Shown here: positions 23,455-35,404 of the stretch, one piece after another
How positions within the stretch are numbered: position 1 is the first letter of the stretch
How the letters are laid out: each line of letters begins with the position of its first letter
From: Linderina pennispora
Taxonomy: Eukaryota > Kickxellomycota > Kickxellomycetes > Kickxellales > Kickxellaceae
Direction of reading: 5' to 3'
Assembly: GCF_002104995.1 (NCBI RefSeq)
Contig: NW_024468258.1
Span: 124,001 to 188,000, forward strand
Length of the DNA: 64,000 nucleotides
Made by a program: the position numbers and the translations under genes
The notes under the pieces: generated by a model
The model's input: only the letters and a program-made list of their open reading frames with translations
Told to the model about the DNA's origin: nothing
Databases searched by the model: none

Positions 23455-26400
23455 AAGTCCTCGCCAAAAGGAGCGGCTGCCGTGTCGCCTTCTAAATTTC
23501 CCGTCCCCGACGAAGCTCCCCACCCCCGGGGTCCTCGAGAACCCACCCCTTGCCCTCACGATTTCCTAGCGACAACAGAGAAAGTTTATGACTTTGCCAG
23601 CATACGCGCCACAGGAAAAAAAGGAATTCATTTGTTTCAAAAGGGGGAATATTAGATGCACGCATAGATACCGCCCCAGTTCAAGAGGAGGCAGGGGGTG
23701 GGTAGCAAGGGGTGGTGACCACGGGAAGAGCGAGTCTGAGTTTTCCACAATCATACGCAAAGACCGCGCGGTCAGCCGCATGCTAACGGCTCCCTCCCTC
23801 CCCCGTTTTTCGCAGACGTAGACGTCCGCTATTCCTCTGAAAAAGGAAGATCCGACCGGCCCAGCCATGGCATCTCCCCCGCCTTGCCCGGCAGGAGGCT
23901 GGGCAGCCACGCTCCTACGATCATTCTTGACTGCGGTGCAGAGACAACCCGACAGCGACGATACCCACGATCGCCTGCAAAAACTTGCGTTTGCGTCCCA
24001 AATTTCCATTGGAGAGGAGCGGCAGCATGGTGGGGCTGGTGATGGCAAATTGCGTCAGCGCTGCTAGATTCGTCGGGATGTTTACTTTTTACGTGCTGGC
24101 CAAGCGATTATTTCAGCCTTGAACGTGGAATTCGACACGCCCTGCTGTCATCCGCAACCACAACAGCCTTGGTGCCTCTTACAAAGAGGGGGTTGGATGT
24201 GCCTCTTTTTCCAGCAGAGAAAGGTTCGGCGAGGCGCAAAGCCTCGTGAACAGAAATCAGTCCATCCGATGACCTGTCGATCGTCTACGCTTTCCACCCC
24301 TTCTCTTTTGCTAAACCAAGAGGCGACAAGACGTCAGTTGAGAAAGGAGGATGTGCCGGCGGATGAAACGCTAGGTAGGACACAAATCGCTGTGGCCAAT
24401 CTACTGCTGGCGGGACAAGTCACATCCCCAGGGCACTCTTGACGTGCGGAGATAACAATATCAGGCCCGGCTCTCGCAGGTATTTTTATCCTTATCGGGG
24501 CAATGGCTGAAGGCTCAGGTTTTGACATTGCCCAGACAGGCGGAGAAGGAATTGGGGGTGGGAGAAGAGGGTGAGTAATCTGCTCTGAACCTGAATGGTC
24601 CCCGACAAAGGTGATTGACATGGCGGGCTTGGCCATTGTTCTGCATAGATACGGTCCCCGTTCACCCCCGGCACGCTCACCTCCGCGGCGCAGACGATTG
24701 GTTTGGGACCGCAGTCTGGCCGGGACCGCAGAAGAGTGGGAAATGCATGATAGGGGGCGTGGCTGACCACTGGCATTGCTTGTTCTGCCAGGGAAAGTTG
24801 CGTTAGAGGCAAAGCGAATGAGCCGGGCCAAGCATCTCGCATTCCCTCTTGTCTTCAGATTTGCACTGCTTGTAGGTCCTGCGGCGCTTCCCGTTCGCAC
24901 CTCTCGAGCCAAAGCAGCGCAAGTCCTTCAAGGTAAATCCCCGGCTAGGGCACGCAATCGGGGGAGCCATTCTGTTCTCTGTTTTCTGAACGCCTAATAA
25001 TGAGGCTGCGTACTCTAATTGCTCCCAGAACCAGAGCTGCCCATGAGCGGTTTTGGTTGGGAGGAACGACATGTGGCAGATCCTTCACGGTTCCCAACGA
25101 AAACGAAAACCTATTTCGCTATGCTCACATCTGAGCCATAAATAGGTTTCAGAGAGAAACGAGTCGCCGCTCGGATTTGCCCAGTCGGTCATACGTGGCA
25201 GGTCCTCAGACTCGGCGAGAGGTTGGTGCTGCGACACATCGCAAAAAATGAAATGCGCACTGCCTGTAGATTTGCACCCGCTGCCCACTCGCCACACGTT
25301 GAGGGAAATAAAACGACCGATCCGATTTTCGCAGGCAGGCAAGAATCCCGCTGCTGCTTGTCGCTCGCCTCCACCTCCCCAAGTCTGAAAGGGAGTGCGC
25401 CGCTCAAAGAGGGACAAAAGGGCCATTGCATGGCGAGGAAGGGTGCATTCTAATTCGAAGGGGAATTCCTGCTGAGGCCCATTGGCTGAGCGCAGACGAG
25501 GGGGCGATGTAATTGCAAGCGGCTCTGTCCCTGAGCAGCCTCTTCGGGGAAGAGGGGGGAAGCGAAGCGCTAAACGAGAGACGATACTTGAGAAACGGAG
25601 TTTCAAAAGCAAAAAGTCTTTTTTGGTGACAAAAATAGCTGGTGACTTGCACAAAAGTGATGCACGGTGCATTAATTTGCGCCGACATTGTTCGCCGAAT
25701 ACTTACCTGCTGCCATATCCACGCACGCGTTTCTCGAGGTTCTGTATCACCATGTCCGTTCTTTTTGTGCTGCAGCGCCCCGCACATCGCACAGAAACGC
25801 ACACTCAATCCCGACGAATAAAACCAAGCGGATTACACGGGTGGCAAGAGCATGTACATGAGGGCGTGGTCAGCAGACACGATAATCGCCTTGTTTTCCT
25901 CTCTGGCCGAGCCTGCATGGTTCCTTTTGCATAATTATCGCTGTCGAACACGACATGGCTGGACAAAAATACCTCCACCAGCCTCGCTGCATCTGCAGTA
26001 CACTTCCACTCAAGAAGGAAAAATCAGGCCAGGACACCACCATCCTGCTCGAGACATATCCCCCATCATCCCAAACGGGTTTATTGGACCGAGTGTGCCA
26101 GAAATGCATTATACATCCCAACTCCCAGCCTGCACGCAGCTCGATTTGCTATCCCCCGCACAATGCACGTTTATCACCCGGGCGCACTTGCCGCTTGACG
26201 CGAATAAAGCAATCGTGCGCAGCAGCGGGAGCAGCAAGATGCATCCTCATGCACTTGATACTGGGCAACATACAGGTGGTGGGTGATAGACGGTATATTG
26301 TGGTACGCAAGCAAATAGGAAGGTTTCTTGCTAGAAGCGCCCACATTTTCGCCGATCTTTACATCTGGTGTGCATACGGGCTCGCCTACTGCATCTATTT

Positions 26401-27555
26401 TTAGGCAAGATAGACGGAGCAGACGGAACAGCGGGCGACTCGGTGCAGGCTGCTGGCGAAGCAATGCCGCGTATATTATCCTTTGAAAAAGGGGAGAGAC
26501 CGGATATTGACGAGTATTTAGGATTTTGTAGTCCAAAAGTATCCGTCTGTCCGCCAGCGCGTCCACGTCCCTCTCCTTCAGCCGCGCTTCCCCCCCCCCC
26601 ACAAAGCCCTTCGCTTTATTCAATCACTCCCCACTTCAGACCCGCCTATGCGGCTCTCCCAGTGGGGGAATTATCCCAAGCGGACAAGCACTTCCCAAGA
26701 TTTGCATAGCATGTGTGCCAGTGAGCCGCAAAGAGAGGTTTAAAGCACTAGCATAGTGAGCGTGGCAGATTCTAGCTCATAGTTGACGAATAGCCGCCTA
26801 GCATGAGACGTGAAAACGAGCGATACAGCATATGTAAGGCCAATGGGCACTATTTGAGGGGAGATGGTGGACCATGTGGCCGCTGTGCAGCTGCAGACTG
26901 GCTGCATAAGCATAAACTGCATCTTTTATTTGCTAACGGCAGGAAAGACAAGGTCGTGCTCACCACTACACTCAAGAGAGCGGCCAAGAGCAAGCCAGGT
27001 CATGCGTTGCTAGTATCTTTTTTCTTGCAGCACACCCTCTCCTTTGCACAAAAAGTGGGGAGGAGACACTTTGTTGCCTGCACGACGTACATTGCAGAAA
27101 GAGTGGGAGATCAAAGGAGAGGGAGTGCTTGGATGTGCCTCTTGGCATTTGAAGCATGTACATGCATCATGCATATTGGTTGGTCACTTGCCTGGTCACC
27201 CGGCCATCTGTCCGCATGCTGCCCCATACATCGCTGGTACCCACTCTCCGCCCCGCAATGTCCGTACATGTGTTTGCATTTATTGGAGGCATTGGTGCTC
27301 GACAAAGAGCAGGCACGACTCTGGCCTTTTCACTGCTATTCAGCAGTAGTCACTACAATCCAATGCGTGGTTTAATGGTGTTGCTTGAACACAGGCCAAG
27401 GCATACATTGGCAACCAGTCCATCCATATCGATTACCAGACACATCTGTGCGTCATGGCTATCATGATGTAGTATATCGGTCCTCGCAACCTTCTCCATT
27501 GGTCATATATTGTTTTTGGTATTGTATGCGAGTTTCGATATTTCACCATAGGCGA
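23455..27555. other. 4.1-kb stretch without a supported gene
   Basis: No conserved domain, tRNA or repeat array is visible on either strand. A perfect splice-donor sequence (CAG|GTAAGTATT) on the minus strand at about 25707 follows a short open frame with one C-x2-C pair, so a small spliced gene may hide here, but I cannot find its other exons. A poly-C run lies at 26590-26600. Confidence 0.4.
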
Positions 27556-28015
27556 TTACAGGCTCGTCTTGTGGCCGGCTGCCTCCAGAGCAGCTTTCCA
27601 GTCGTGGGGCGTGTTAGTATTTCCCTCCCAGAAGTCCCTGCTCTTTGCGCGCTCAGCACCGATCCGATCCAGGATCTGGTTGTGGTCGACAGCCAGGTCA
27701 ACCTGGCCGCTCTGGTACTTTGCAGCCAGAGACTCGTCGATCGAAAACAGCCAGGCATCCTTATCCTGCCATGCCCACGCGGCTATCTGGATCCTCGCGC
27801 AGCTTCTGCAGCACCTCCGGATCGCGCACCGGCTTGATCTTGATATGGCTAAACTCCTTCAGGTTCCTCAGGTACACCCGCTTGAACTTGTGCCGCGACA
27901 TACCCTTGAACTGCTGGGGGAAGCCCTTGTGTAGGGCAACAAACAGCTGGTTCATCGTCTTTGGCCCCTCGCGCGCCAGCAGGGACTTGATGATCGTGCT
28001 TCGAGAGGCTTCCAT
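27556..28015 (-). CDS. Small basic protein of unknown function, possibly mitochondrial
   Basis: About 152 residues after allowing one extra C near 27787. The N-terminal part (MEASRSTIIKSLLAREGPKT, then MNQLFVALHKGFPQ) looks like a small winged-helix or ribosome-associated fold. Continuation in the next frame gives WAWQDKDAWLFSIDESLAAK and ends WKAALEAAGHKTSL. The charge pattern and its head-to-head position with the mitochondrial uS5 gene suggest a mitochondrial ribosomal or assembly protein. I do not recognise the family with certainty. Confidence 0.5.
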
Positions 28016-28473
28016 AGTTTTGCACTGATGTATGTGTCGTATGCGCCTTCCGCTGGCCGTAGAAATTCAAAAGGAATGCGTGTGAAAAGAGCTCAATGTA
28101 AAGCAGCGAATTGAAGAAAACAACAGCCAGCCTCGGTGTCTCAGTAAAGCAAAGCGTGGATGCGCAGAACTGCAAGCGCTATCATAATCGGCAAAGTATT
28201 TGTGATCCCACCAGACTGATCCCACCACCGGATCTGATCTGTTGATTATCCAGCTCAATCAAGGCCGTGTATTGATATCTATGTGATTAAAAATTTCAAA
28301 GCCCTTGCGCCATGGGCATCGTTTTCTCCAGGTGTGCTCGCTTCTGTAAGCTCAATTTGCGTCTTTTTATTCCACCACAATACTTTTATCTCGAGGAGGT
28401 TGCGCGCACCCGGAATCCATTGAGGACTCGCTACACATTCTGCACTCCTCCAGCCTATTGAATTGGAAAGATA
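28016..28473. promoter_or_regulatory. Bidirectional promoter between two presumed mitochondrial-protein genes
   Basis: 458 bp separate the divergent starts at 28015 and 28474. No clear TATA box is seen on either side. Role inferred from position. Confidence 0.35.
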
Positions 28474-29493
28474 ATGTCGGCTATTGCTACACGACTTGTG
28501 CGCGGAATCAGGTTGGCTGGAGGCAAGTACCGGAAGCTGAGCATGGCGATCTGGCAGCCTGCTTCTTCACGCTACACATACTAAGCTATAAATATATGTC
28601 CATCTCTTTAGGCCTGCGCGCACTCTCCACCACGGTTCCGGCAGCAAAGATCAACAGGGACCGGCTAATGTTGCTCAGCGAAGCTGAGAACTTCCCCGAC
28701 TTTTCAAAGTTCGATCCGATCTATGACGACATCACGGAAAACAGCCGGATCATTGACCTGTGGAAGCAGCAGAAGGCAGAGCAGGCAGGCGGCAACCTGG
28801 CAGCATCGAGCAACGTTGACGCACAGGTGCGCAAGGAGCACAACGTGTTCGATGCGCCGGATGACTTCACGGTGAACTTCCCCAAGCGGCCGCCGCACCG
28901 GTCTGAGATCTTTAGCACTGAGGGAGAACTGTACTGGTCCGAGGAGCTGATGGTCCCGTATGAGCAGTTCAAGCAGCTGACGAAGAAGACGCTGGTGGTC
29001 AAGCGCACAGTGCAGATGACCCGCAAGGGTAAGATCCCGAGCATGTACGCCCTGGTGGTGGTTGGAAACTGGCAAAGGTGCGGCTGGCTACGGCGAGGGC
29101 AAGAATGCCGAGGTTTCCAAGGCGGTGCTGAAGGCGACTCGTCAGGCGATCAAGAACATGCAGCAGTTCCCGCGGTACGACGACCGCACCATCTACCACG
29201 ACATTGAGCACAAGTTCAAGGCAACCAAGCTGCAGCTGTGGGCACGCCGGCCTGGATTCGGCTGCCGCGTGGCCCCGATGATCCACGAGGTGTGCGAGTG
29301 CATTGGCATCCAGGACATCGCCGGCAAGATCCACGGGTCGCGCAACCCGATGAACGTGATCAAGGCTACCTTCGAAGCCCTGCAAACCCAGCGCCTGCCC
29401 AACGATCTGGCCAAGGCCCGTGGCCTGCGCCTGCTCGATGTCAACCACCGGTACTACGGGGGTATCAAGATGCCGGCAGCATCAAAGCAATAA
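28474..29493 (+). CDS. MRPS5: Mitochondrial ribosomal protein uS5m
   Basis: Exon 1 (28474-28522) encodes a basic, Arg-rich presequence (MSAIATRLVRGIRLAG). The intron at 28523-28611 is a GC-AG intron with a strong donor (AG|GCAAGT) and a TACTAAG branch site. Splicing is in phase and gives GLRALSTTVPAAK, typical of a mitochondrial targeting sequence. The S5 fold follows: KKTLVVKRTVQMTRKGKIPS, then GKGAAGYGEGKNAEVSKAV, the conserved glycine-rich S5 motif, and RNPMNVIKATFEAL near the end. One extra T near 29069 (VVGN before GKGAAG) breaks the frame and is probably an assembly error. Acts in the mitochondrial small ribosomal subunit at the mRNA entry and decoding side. Confidence 0.85.
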
Positions 29494-29791
29494 AGTGGAC
29501 TGCCTGCTGTGGCTATTATATTCTGCCTGATTCTTTTAAACAAGATTACAAAGTTCAATTGATAGTACGCCGAATGTTCCTGCTGCTCTCCGGCCAGGTG
29601 TGTTAGCCGAGAACAATTGCCGGAGGGGTCTTTCTGTTCTTGGACGAAGGTGGCTTTGCCCGCGTCTCTTGCAGTATTTTGCAAACCAATTTCAAAACCT
29701 TTGTCTCGCTGTCGATGCCAACCTCTATTTCCTTCCGCTCCTGAATTTTTGCACTCTAAAAAGCACGCACACGCTTTCTGATAGTCATACC

Positions 29792-31726
29792 ATGGGCTCT
29801 GCTCTCTCAGGGGGACTGTATCCAAGATGCTGTGCTACGGCAGGTAGGTAAACCGCTGATACACACCAACACCCAGCCACCTTTATGCCGATATATGAGA
29901 GCATGAATGAATATATATGATCAACCTTTAGACGACAGCGACAGCCGCGAATACGAGCCGCTGCTGGCTGTAAAAGAGCGACAGGCAATTGGGTCTCTGA
30001 TGCAAATTCTCGAAAGCAACCCAAATGCGTGCCTTTACGAAGGTGAGCCGCAGCTGGCACTGTCGACGCTGGCATACTCTGACGCGCACTCTCTCCAGTA
30101 CACCGCTGCCACGGCCCTAAGCGAAGTCTCCGAGTTTGATGTGCGCGCTGTTGACGCTGAAATCATCAAGATGTTGCTCTACATGCTAAACTCAGCATAT
30201 GACGATGTGCAGCACAGCGCGTCGTCGGCGCTGGGCAATCTGTCGGTGGAGCTAGCCAACCAGCATTTAATTGTCAAGCACAGCGGGCTCGACGCGTTGG
30301 TACGCCAGATGTTTTCGCCCAGCGTCGGTTCGCAGATCAATGCTGTTGGATGCATTACAAACTTGGCCATGGCCGAGGAGAACAAGGGGCGTATCATTGC
30401 TAGCGGTGCGTTGGTGCCGCTGACACGGCTTGCACGGTCCCAAGACACGCAGGTACGCCGCAACGCTACCGGCGCACTGCTCAACATGTCGCACGCAGCA
30501 CACCACCGGCGCGAACTGGCGAATACCGGCGCTGTTCCTGTGCTGATGGAGCTACTGGATGTAAGCGATCAAGATACCCAGTACTATGCGGCGGCAGCGC
30601 TGAGCAATATCGCCGTCGACGCTGAGGGCCGACAGTGGCTGGCACCCGACAGTGACATGCTGGTTGACTCGCTCGTTATACTGGCTAATGCGGTTGAGAA
30701 CACAGACGTGCAGGCACAGGCCATGATGACGCTGCGTAATTTGGCGTCAGATGGAGAGTTCCAGCTCAAGATCGTCCAGCGCGGTGGGCTGGTGCCGGTT
30801 GGCCAGCTCTTGCAATCTACAAGCAACGGGTTGGTGTCTGCGGCCGCTGCATGCCTACGCAACCTGTCCATCCACTCTGACAACGAGACGCCGATTGTAG
30901 AGACTGGGCTTATTTCAAACGTCGCCAGCCTTGTGCCACAGGCCGAGGATCCCGAGATCCAGCGCCATGCAGTCGCAGTGCTTCCGCAACCTTGCCGCAA
31001 ATGCGGGTTCAGATAAGACGTGCTTAATTGAGGCAGGTATGATGGAGAGCTTCCAGGTAGCCCTTGCAAACCGGCAGACGCAGAGCGCTGTCGTAGCCGA
31101 GATGCTAGCAGCCATCAACGTGTTTGCCATTAGCGACCAGCTGTGGCCGTTTGTGCTGGCTGGCAACATGCTTGAGATCCTGATCCCCATGACGCGCTCG
31201 CGCCACGCACAGATCCAGATCAAACGCTTGTCTGACTATCGGCACGCTTGCTAGCAAGGGCACAGGTGTGGCAGCACCGTTTATCCAGGCATGGAGGGCC
31301 CCGCGCGGCGGCCTGCAGGGATATCTAGCCGAGGCTCTCGTCCTGCCCGTATATGCCAATATGCAGTCAATTGCGGTGTGGACTGTGCGGGCACTGTTGG
31401 CCAGCGGATCGAAGGACCTGGTCCGGCTCATCAGAGAAGACTCAGCCATTGTCAGCGCCATTGAGGATCTGGCCAAGCAGCGGCCACCACACGCCTCATA
31501 TACCTCAACAGCAGCACCGTCCTCGGCATCGTCGTTTATCACCGTTCCCACGACGCCTGTGGCAAACAGCCATGGCAAGGGGGCTGACTACGAAGGAGAT
31601 GTGCTCGGCGACAGCGACCAATCGACTGTCGGTGGCGAGCCGCCTGCAGCCGAGGCAGATCGGATCTGGCTGATGGCGAGCAAGGTTGCCGCAGCCCTCC
31701 GCGACGGGGCCGGCGTCGCGCAGTAA
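29792..31726 (+). CDS. VAC8: Vac8-like armadillo-repeat vacuolar membrane protein
   Basis: Exon 1 (29792-29843) encodes MGSALSGGLYPRCCATA: Gly2 fits N-myristoylation and the Cys pair fits palmitoylation, as in yeast Vac8. A GT-AG intron (29844-29931) joins in phase to DDSDSREYEPLLAVKERQAI. Armadillo repeats then run through most of the protein (VQHSASSALGNLSVELANQH, VRRNATGALLNMSHAAHHRR, DTQYYAAAALSNIAVD, AQAMMTLRNLAS). The protein tethers vacuole membranes in fusion, inheritance and nucleus-vacuole contact. Two one-base insertions break the frame (extra C near 30980, extra G near 31233); without them the repeats continue to the stop at 31726. The C-terminus is acidic and Ser/Thr-rich. Confidence 0.85.
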
Positions 31727-32242
31727 AACCATCTAGCCACTCCATCTACAGTGCAACTCTTGCACCTTCAGTTTCACGATTTTTCATCTTTTTGCAATCC
31801 GCACCAGAAAGGATCCGCGCCAGCAACGTGATGTGCTGGGTTGCGGACTACCGCAAGTTAGGAGCAGCAAGGGGTTGGTCCTGCACAATCGCGATAGAAT
31901 TGCCAGCAATGATGCAATTATTTTTAGCTGCTTTACCAAGCCCGATAGTGCATTGCCGACAAGACCAGCTGCCCAGGCATGAGCCCAAGGCGTGCGTGTT
32001 CGGTGCAATGGATAAACCGGCAGGAGCGGAGCGAGCAAAAGCGCGGCAAATTTCGCAGAAAGACGAGTCTGCCTTGGTCCGTCAATCGGGCAGGTTGTGC
32101 ATTGCGGGAGGTCGGAATAGGGTTCAGCTCAGTCGCCACTGCGAGGAGGCATTAAAAACGCGCACAGTGGCCGACGGCTGCGTCTTCTCCACAGCCATAC
32201 TGTTTTATTTTTCCTATACCTACCAAACATCACTTCTGAGCC
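31727..32242. other. Intergenic, promoter of the acyl-CoA synthetase
   Basis: About 0.5 kb between two plus-strand genes. No conserved coding sequence. Confidence 0.4.
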
Positions 32243-33782
32243 ATGTCCAACACGCTTGCATCAGTATTCAGCCACGGTGAAAGCGATCCTGCTATCCTTA
32301 CCACTGCCTCGTCGGTTCCGAAGGACCTGACTCTCTCATATGCCGACCTCAAGGCCCAGTGTGTGCGTTTCCACCAGCAGGCCGAATCGCTGTTTGGTGG
32401 GCCGCTGCCCGTGGGCACCGTGGTCTCGTCGTATCTGCCAAATCGGCCTCAACTGTCTGCTTGTGTTTTTGGCTACTACGCTGCAGCGCTGCGTGGCGGC
32501 CCCACTCAACCCTGCCATGAAGCAGAGTGAGGTTGAGTTCTACCTCGAGGATGCGTCCAGCAAGGTGTTTATCATTCCGGAGGGCGTCGGCGAGGACAAC
32601 GAGGGAGTCAAGGCGGCGCGTAAGCTCAATGTTGCGGTGTGGACTGCGGGCTGGGAGCAAGGGTCCGGAATTAGGCTCGCAGTCCTCAATGGCGAGACTG
32701 CTAAGATTGAGGGAAGCTACCAGATCATTGAGCCGCAGGCGGACGATGTTGCGCTGCTGCTGCACACATCAGGCACCACGGGCCGGCCCAAGGCTGTGCC
32801 ACTGACGCATGCCAACATTGCCCGCTCGATGCTCAACATCTCCAACACGTACAAGCTGACCAGCATTGACCGGTCGTTCATTGTCATGCCGCTGTTCCAC
32901 GTGCACGGCTTGATCGGGGCCACGCTTTCGACTCTTTACACCGGCGGCTCCGTTGTTGTGCCTCCGCGCTTCTCAGCCAGCCATTTCTGGCCCGAGTTCA
33001 TTGCAACCAAGGCGAACTGGTACTCGGCGGTGCCCACGATCCACCAGATCCTGCTGCGCCATGAGCTGCCGAGCCCGATGCCCCAGATCCGCTTTATCCG
33101 GTCGTGCTCATCGGCGCTGGCTCCGACCGTGCTGCACCAGCTGGAGGAGAAGCTCGGCGCGCCTGTGCTTGAGGCATACGCTATGACCGAGGCATCGCAC
33201 CAGATGTGCTCGAACCCGTTGCCGCCGGCTGTGCACAAGCCTGGAAGCGTCGGTCTGCCGCAGGGCGTCGAGCTCACCATCCTTGACGATGACGGCAACG
33301 AGACGAAGCTCGGCGAAGTGTGCATCCGCGGACCGAACGTCACCGAGGGCTATCTGAACAACCCCGAGGCCAACGCCAAGTCGTTCACGGCCGAGTCGCA
33401 CTGGTTCCGCACCGGCGACCAGGGCTACATTGACGAGGACGGCTACGTGGTGCTGACGGGCCGTATCAAGGAGCTGATCAACCGCGGTGGCGAAAAGATC
33501 TCGCCGCTGGAACTCGATGCCGTGCTGCTCAAGTGCCCAGGTGTCACCGAGGCCGTGAGCTTTGCTGTCGCTGATGAGATGTATGGCCAGGAGGTCAATG
33601 CCGCCGTGGTACCCAAGGAGGGTGCTATTGTCACCGAGGAGGATGTGCGCAAGTACATGACGGAGAACGTCGCCAAGTTCAAGGTGCCCAAGCGCGTGTT
33701 TGTCGCCGATAGCCTGCCGCGCACTGCCACGGGCAAGATCCAGCGCCGCGTGGTCGCTGAGCACTTTGCTGGACCCCAGTAA
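32243..33782 (+). CDS. Acyl/oxalyl-CoA synthetase, Pcs60/AAE3-like
   Basis: A member of the AMP-forming adenylate synthetase family, about 512 residues. Motifs: the P-loop-like A3 stretch LLHTSGTTGRPKAVPLTHAN; FIVMPLFHVHGLIGATLSTL; A5 EAYAMTEASHQM; A7/A8 SHWFRTGDQGYIDEDGYVVL and GRIKELINRGGEKISPLELD; and the catalytic Lys in PRTATGKIQRRVV. This order and the HVHGL motif match oxalyl-CoA and Pcs60 proteins, often peroxisomal, but the C-terminus (HFAGPQ) lacks an SKL-type peroxisome signal. One extra C near 32446 breaks the frame; dropping it restores LPN-GLNCLLVFLA. Substrate (oxalate or medium fatty acid) is inferred. Confidence 0.85.
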
Positions 33783-33830
33783 ACCTCTTTTGTCTTCACT
33801 TCTTGCACTTTCAACGCCTTCTTAATTAGA

Positions 33831-34463
33831 ATGTCGCTGTTTGGAGATTTGCCACCGCCGTCGACCGAGGAAGAGCCAAAGGATGACGAGAAAGAGAAGA
33901 AGGTCGAGGGCTCTGTTGCACGAAAGAGCTGGGCGACGCCTGCATTCGCACCCAATTTGAAGCGGCAAAGAGCACCCAAGCTAGGCAAAAGCCCAGCGGT
34001 GCTGGCTGCCTTCAACGACGCACCAGACGATGCAGCGCTGCCAACGACAGAGGTGCCGCGGCAGGTGAGCATGGCGGCCCAGCGCAGCAGCAGGCCTATA
34101 AAGGCAGCGATTCCGGCACTGAACCCGCGGCACCCGCACACCTTGCCTAGTGACCCGCAGGCGCTGATAAACCAGTGGAATGCGCGACACAACGAATCAG
34201 CGACACCATGCACGGCAGCAGAGGATGCTGCCAAGGACAAGCCGCCCTCTTCATTGCTCAACTACCTTCCGGCTCTGCCCAAGCAGAAACGGCGGCCAGG
34301 CGGCATTGCTAGCGACGCCGATTTTGACCCGAGCGAGGAGTACAACCCAATGGTTCCGACCAACTATCAGATGTATTGCAGGTGGCTTGAGCGCGAGCGC
34401 CAGCTCCAGATCCGCGAGATGTATGAGCAGGAGGAGCTCGAGCGTGGTGGGCTGGGTAGCTAG
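33831..34463 (+). CDS. SPF45-like short protein
   Basis: A 210-residue, uninterrupted protein starting 49 bp after the upstream stop. It begins MSLFGDLPPPSTEEEPKD and later has KSWATPAFAPNLKRQRAP and FDPSEEYNPMVPTNYQMYCR followed by a charged helix (RWLERERQLQIREMYEQEEL). The N-terminal start and the (E)YxPMxPxxY helix resemble the front of splicing factor SPF45 (RBM17), but the G-patch and RRM that normally follow are absent. The next 60 bp hold no continuation. It could be a truncated gene, a separate spliceosome-associated protein or a frameshifted SPF45. Confidence 0.5.
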   Translation: MSLFGDLPPPSTEEEPKDDEKEKKVEGSVARKSWATPAFAPNLKRQRAPKLGKSPAVLAAFNDAPDDAALPTTEVPRQVSMAAQRSSRPIKAAIPALNPRHPHTLPSDPQALINQWNARHNESATPCTAAEDAAKDKPPSSLLNYLPALPKQKRRPGGIASDADFDPSEEYNPMVPTNYQMYCRWLERERQLQIREMYEQEELERGGLGS

Positions 34464-35113
34464 CGAAGACGAGCCATTACTCAAACGAGCAGTAGACATT
34501 GGCGACTCCTTTGTAATATAACTTCAACCATGTTGTCTCTAGCTTCGCCCTGTCAACATGGAGCGTAGGCCATGCAGTGGGCATACACATGGCTGCTTGC
34601 GTGCTTTAATGAATCAGTTACTAGGACATCTGGAAGTCGTATTAGACTCTAGATTCACGATTACGATTATTAGGCGCACGGCGCGGGTGGGGCAACGATT
34701 TCTATTAGCTGCCTGGCGCAGTATGCGACCATTAATTTTTGCCACTTTTCTCTTCTCTAAACCTCGAATTGCTTTTGTACGAATAGCCCCTCTCCACATT
34801 ACACGCTTCCCTTTTGTCCCTCTTTTGCTTCTGCTTCTTCTTTGCCTGTGCATTTTGCAAATTCCCATCTTTACCAAACCCCTCCAGCGAAGTTCAACAA
34901 GCAGGTATGTTTTTGCGGTTGAGAATACTGCTTTTCTTTCGCAAATGAACGCGAACCTGAAATGCGGAAAGCGCACTAAGGCACTCGCCCCACCACCGCC
35001 ACTGTTGCACGTGAAAGAGCCGAGCGAGAAGAAACAAACATCAACAAACGTGGGCTGCATCCCCCCGCATAAATGCACGCCTACTAAGACACCTGCTTGC
35101 TCTTAGATATAGA
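34464..35113. other. Intergenic with a probable 5'-leader intron
   Basis: The stretch 34905-35106 starts GTATGT after CAG and ends CTTAG, 7 bp before the next ATG. It therefore looks like an intron inside the 5' leader of the small membrane protein gene. The remainder is pyrimidine-rich promoter sequence. Leader introns of this kind are common in fungal housekeeping genes. Confidence 0.45.
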
Positions 35114-35404
35114 ATGAGCGACTCTGTTGTTAGCAAGGTTGTAGAGACAGCGTCGAGCCTGATGGCCAGCGGCACCCCCGGATTCATTGACATCTTTGAC
35201 CACTTTGGAGTGATCAGGCCCGAGTTTGACGATCGCACGGAGACAGAGATGTCGCCTGCCGATATGTTCTTTTTGACCATGTCGTTGTTCCTGGTCGGTG
35301 GTTGCGTGTCGATCGTCGGCGGCTACTACCTCAACCGGGCTCTGCGTGGCGGAGACGCCAAGAAGGTCGCTGCTGCCAGCAAGGCAAGCAAGAAGAACAA
35401 CTAG
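35114..35404 (+). CDS. Small single-pass membrane protein of unknown function
   Basis: 96 residues. The front is soluble and acidic (GFIDIFDHFGVIRPEFDD), followed by one clear membrane helix (MFFLTMSLFLVGGCVSIVGG) and a Lys/Ala/Ser-rich basic tail ending KASKKNN. The layout (acidic front, helix, short basic end) suits a tail-anchored-like or C-terminal basic anchor in an organelle membrane. The probable leader intron and intact frame indicate a real expressed gene. I do not recognise the family. Confidence 0.6.
   Translation: MSDSVVSKVVETASSLMASGTPGFIDIFDHFGVIRPEFDDRTETEMSPADMFFLTMSLFLVGGCVSIVGGYYLNRALRGGDAKKVAAASKASKKNN

Noticed and set aside
25699-25709. ATACTTACCTG, the 5' end sequence of U1 snRNA
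   Set aside because: No U1-70K loop, no Sm site in place and no stem-loops follow. On the other strand it is simply a perfect splice donor.
25717-25808. Minus-strand exon candidate with CAMCGALQ and a strong donor
   Set aside because: Only one metal-ligand pair, no acceptor exon found and no clear start; kept only as a note.
26803-26950. Short frame with CGRC and several His
   Set aside because: Ligand spacing fits no known zinc fold and no promoter is visible.
5579-33782. Programmed +1 frameshifting as the cause of many broken frames
   Set aside because: The shift sites share no slippery motif or stop-codon context, they occur in unrelated genes, and neighbouring long genes are intact.
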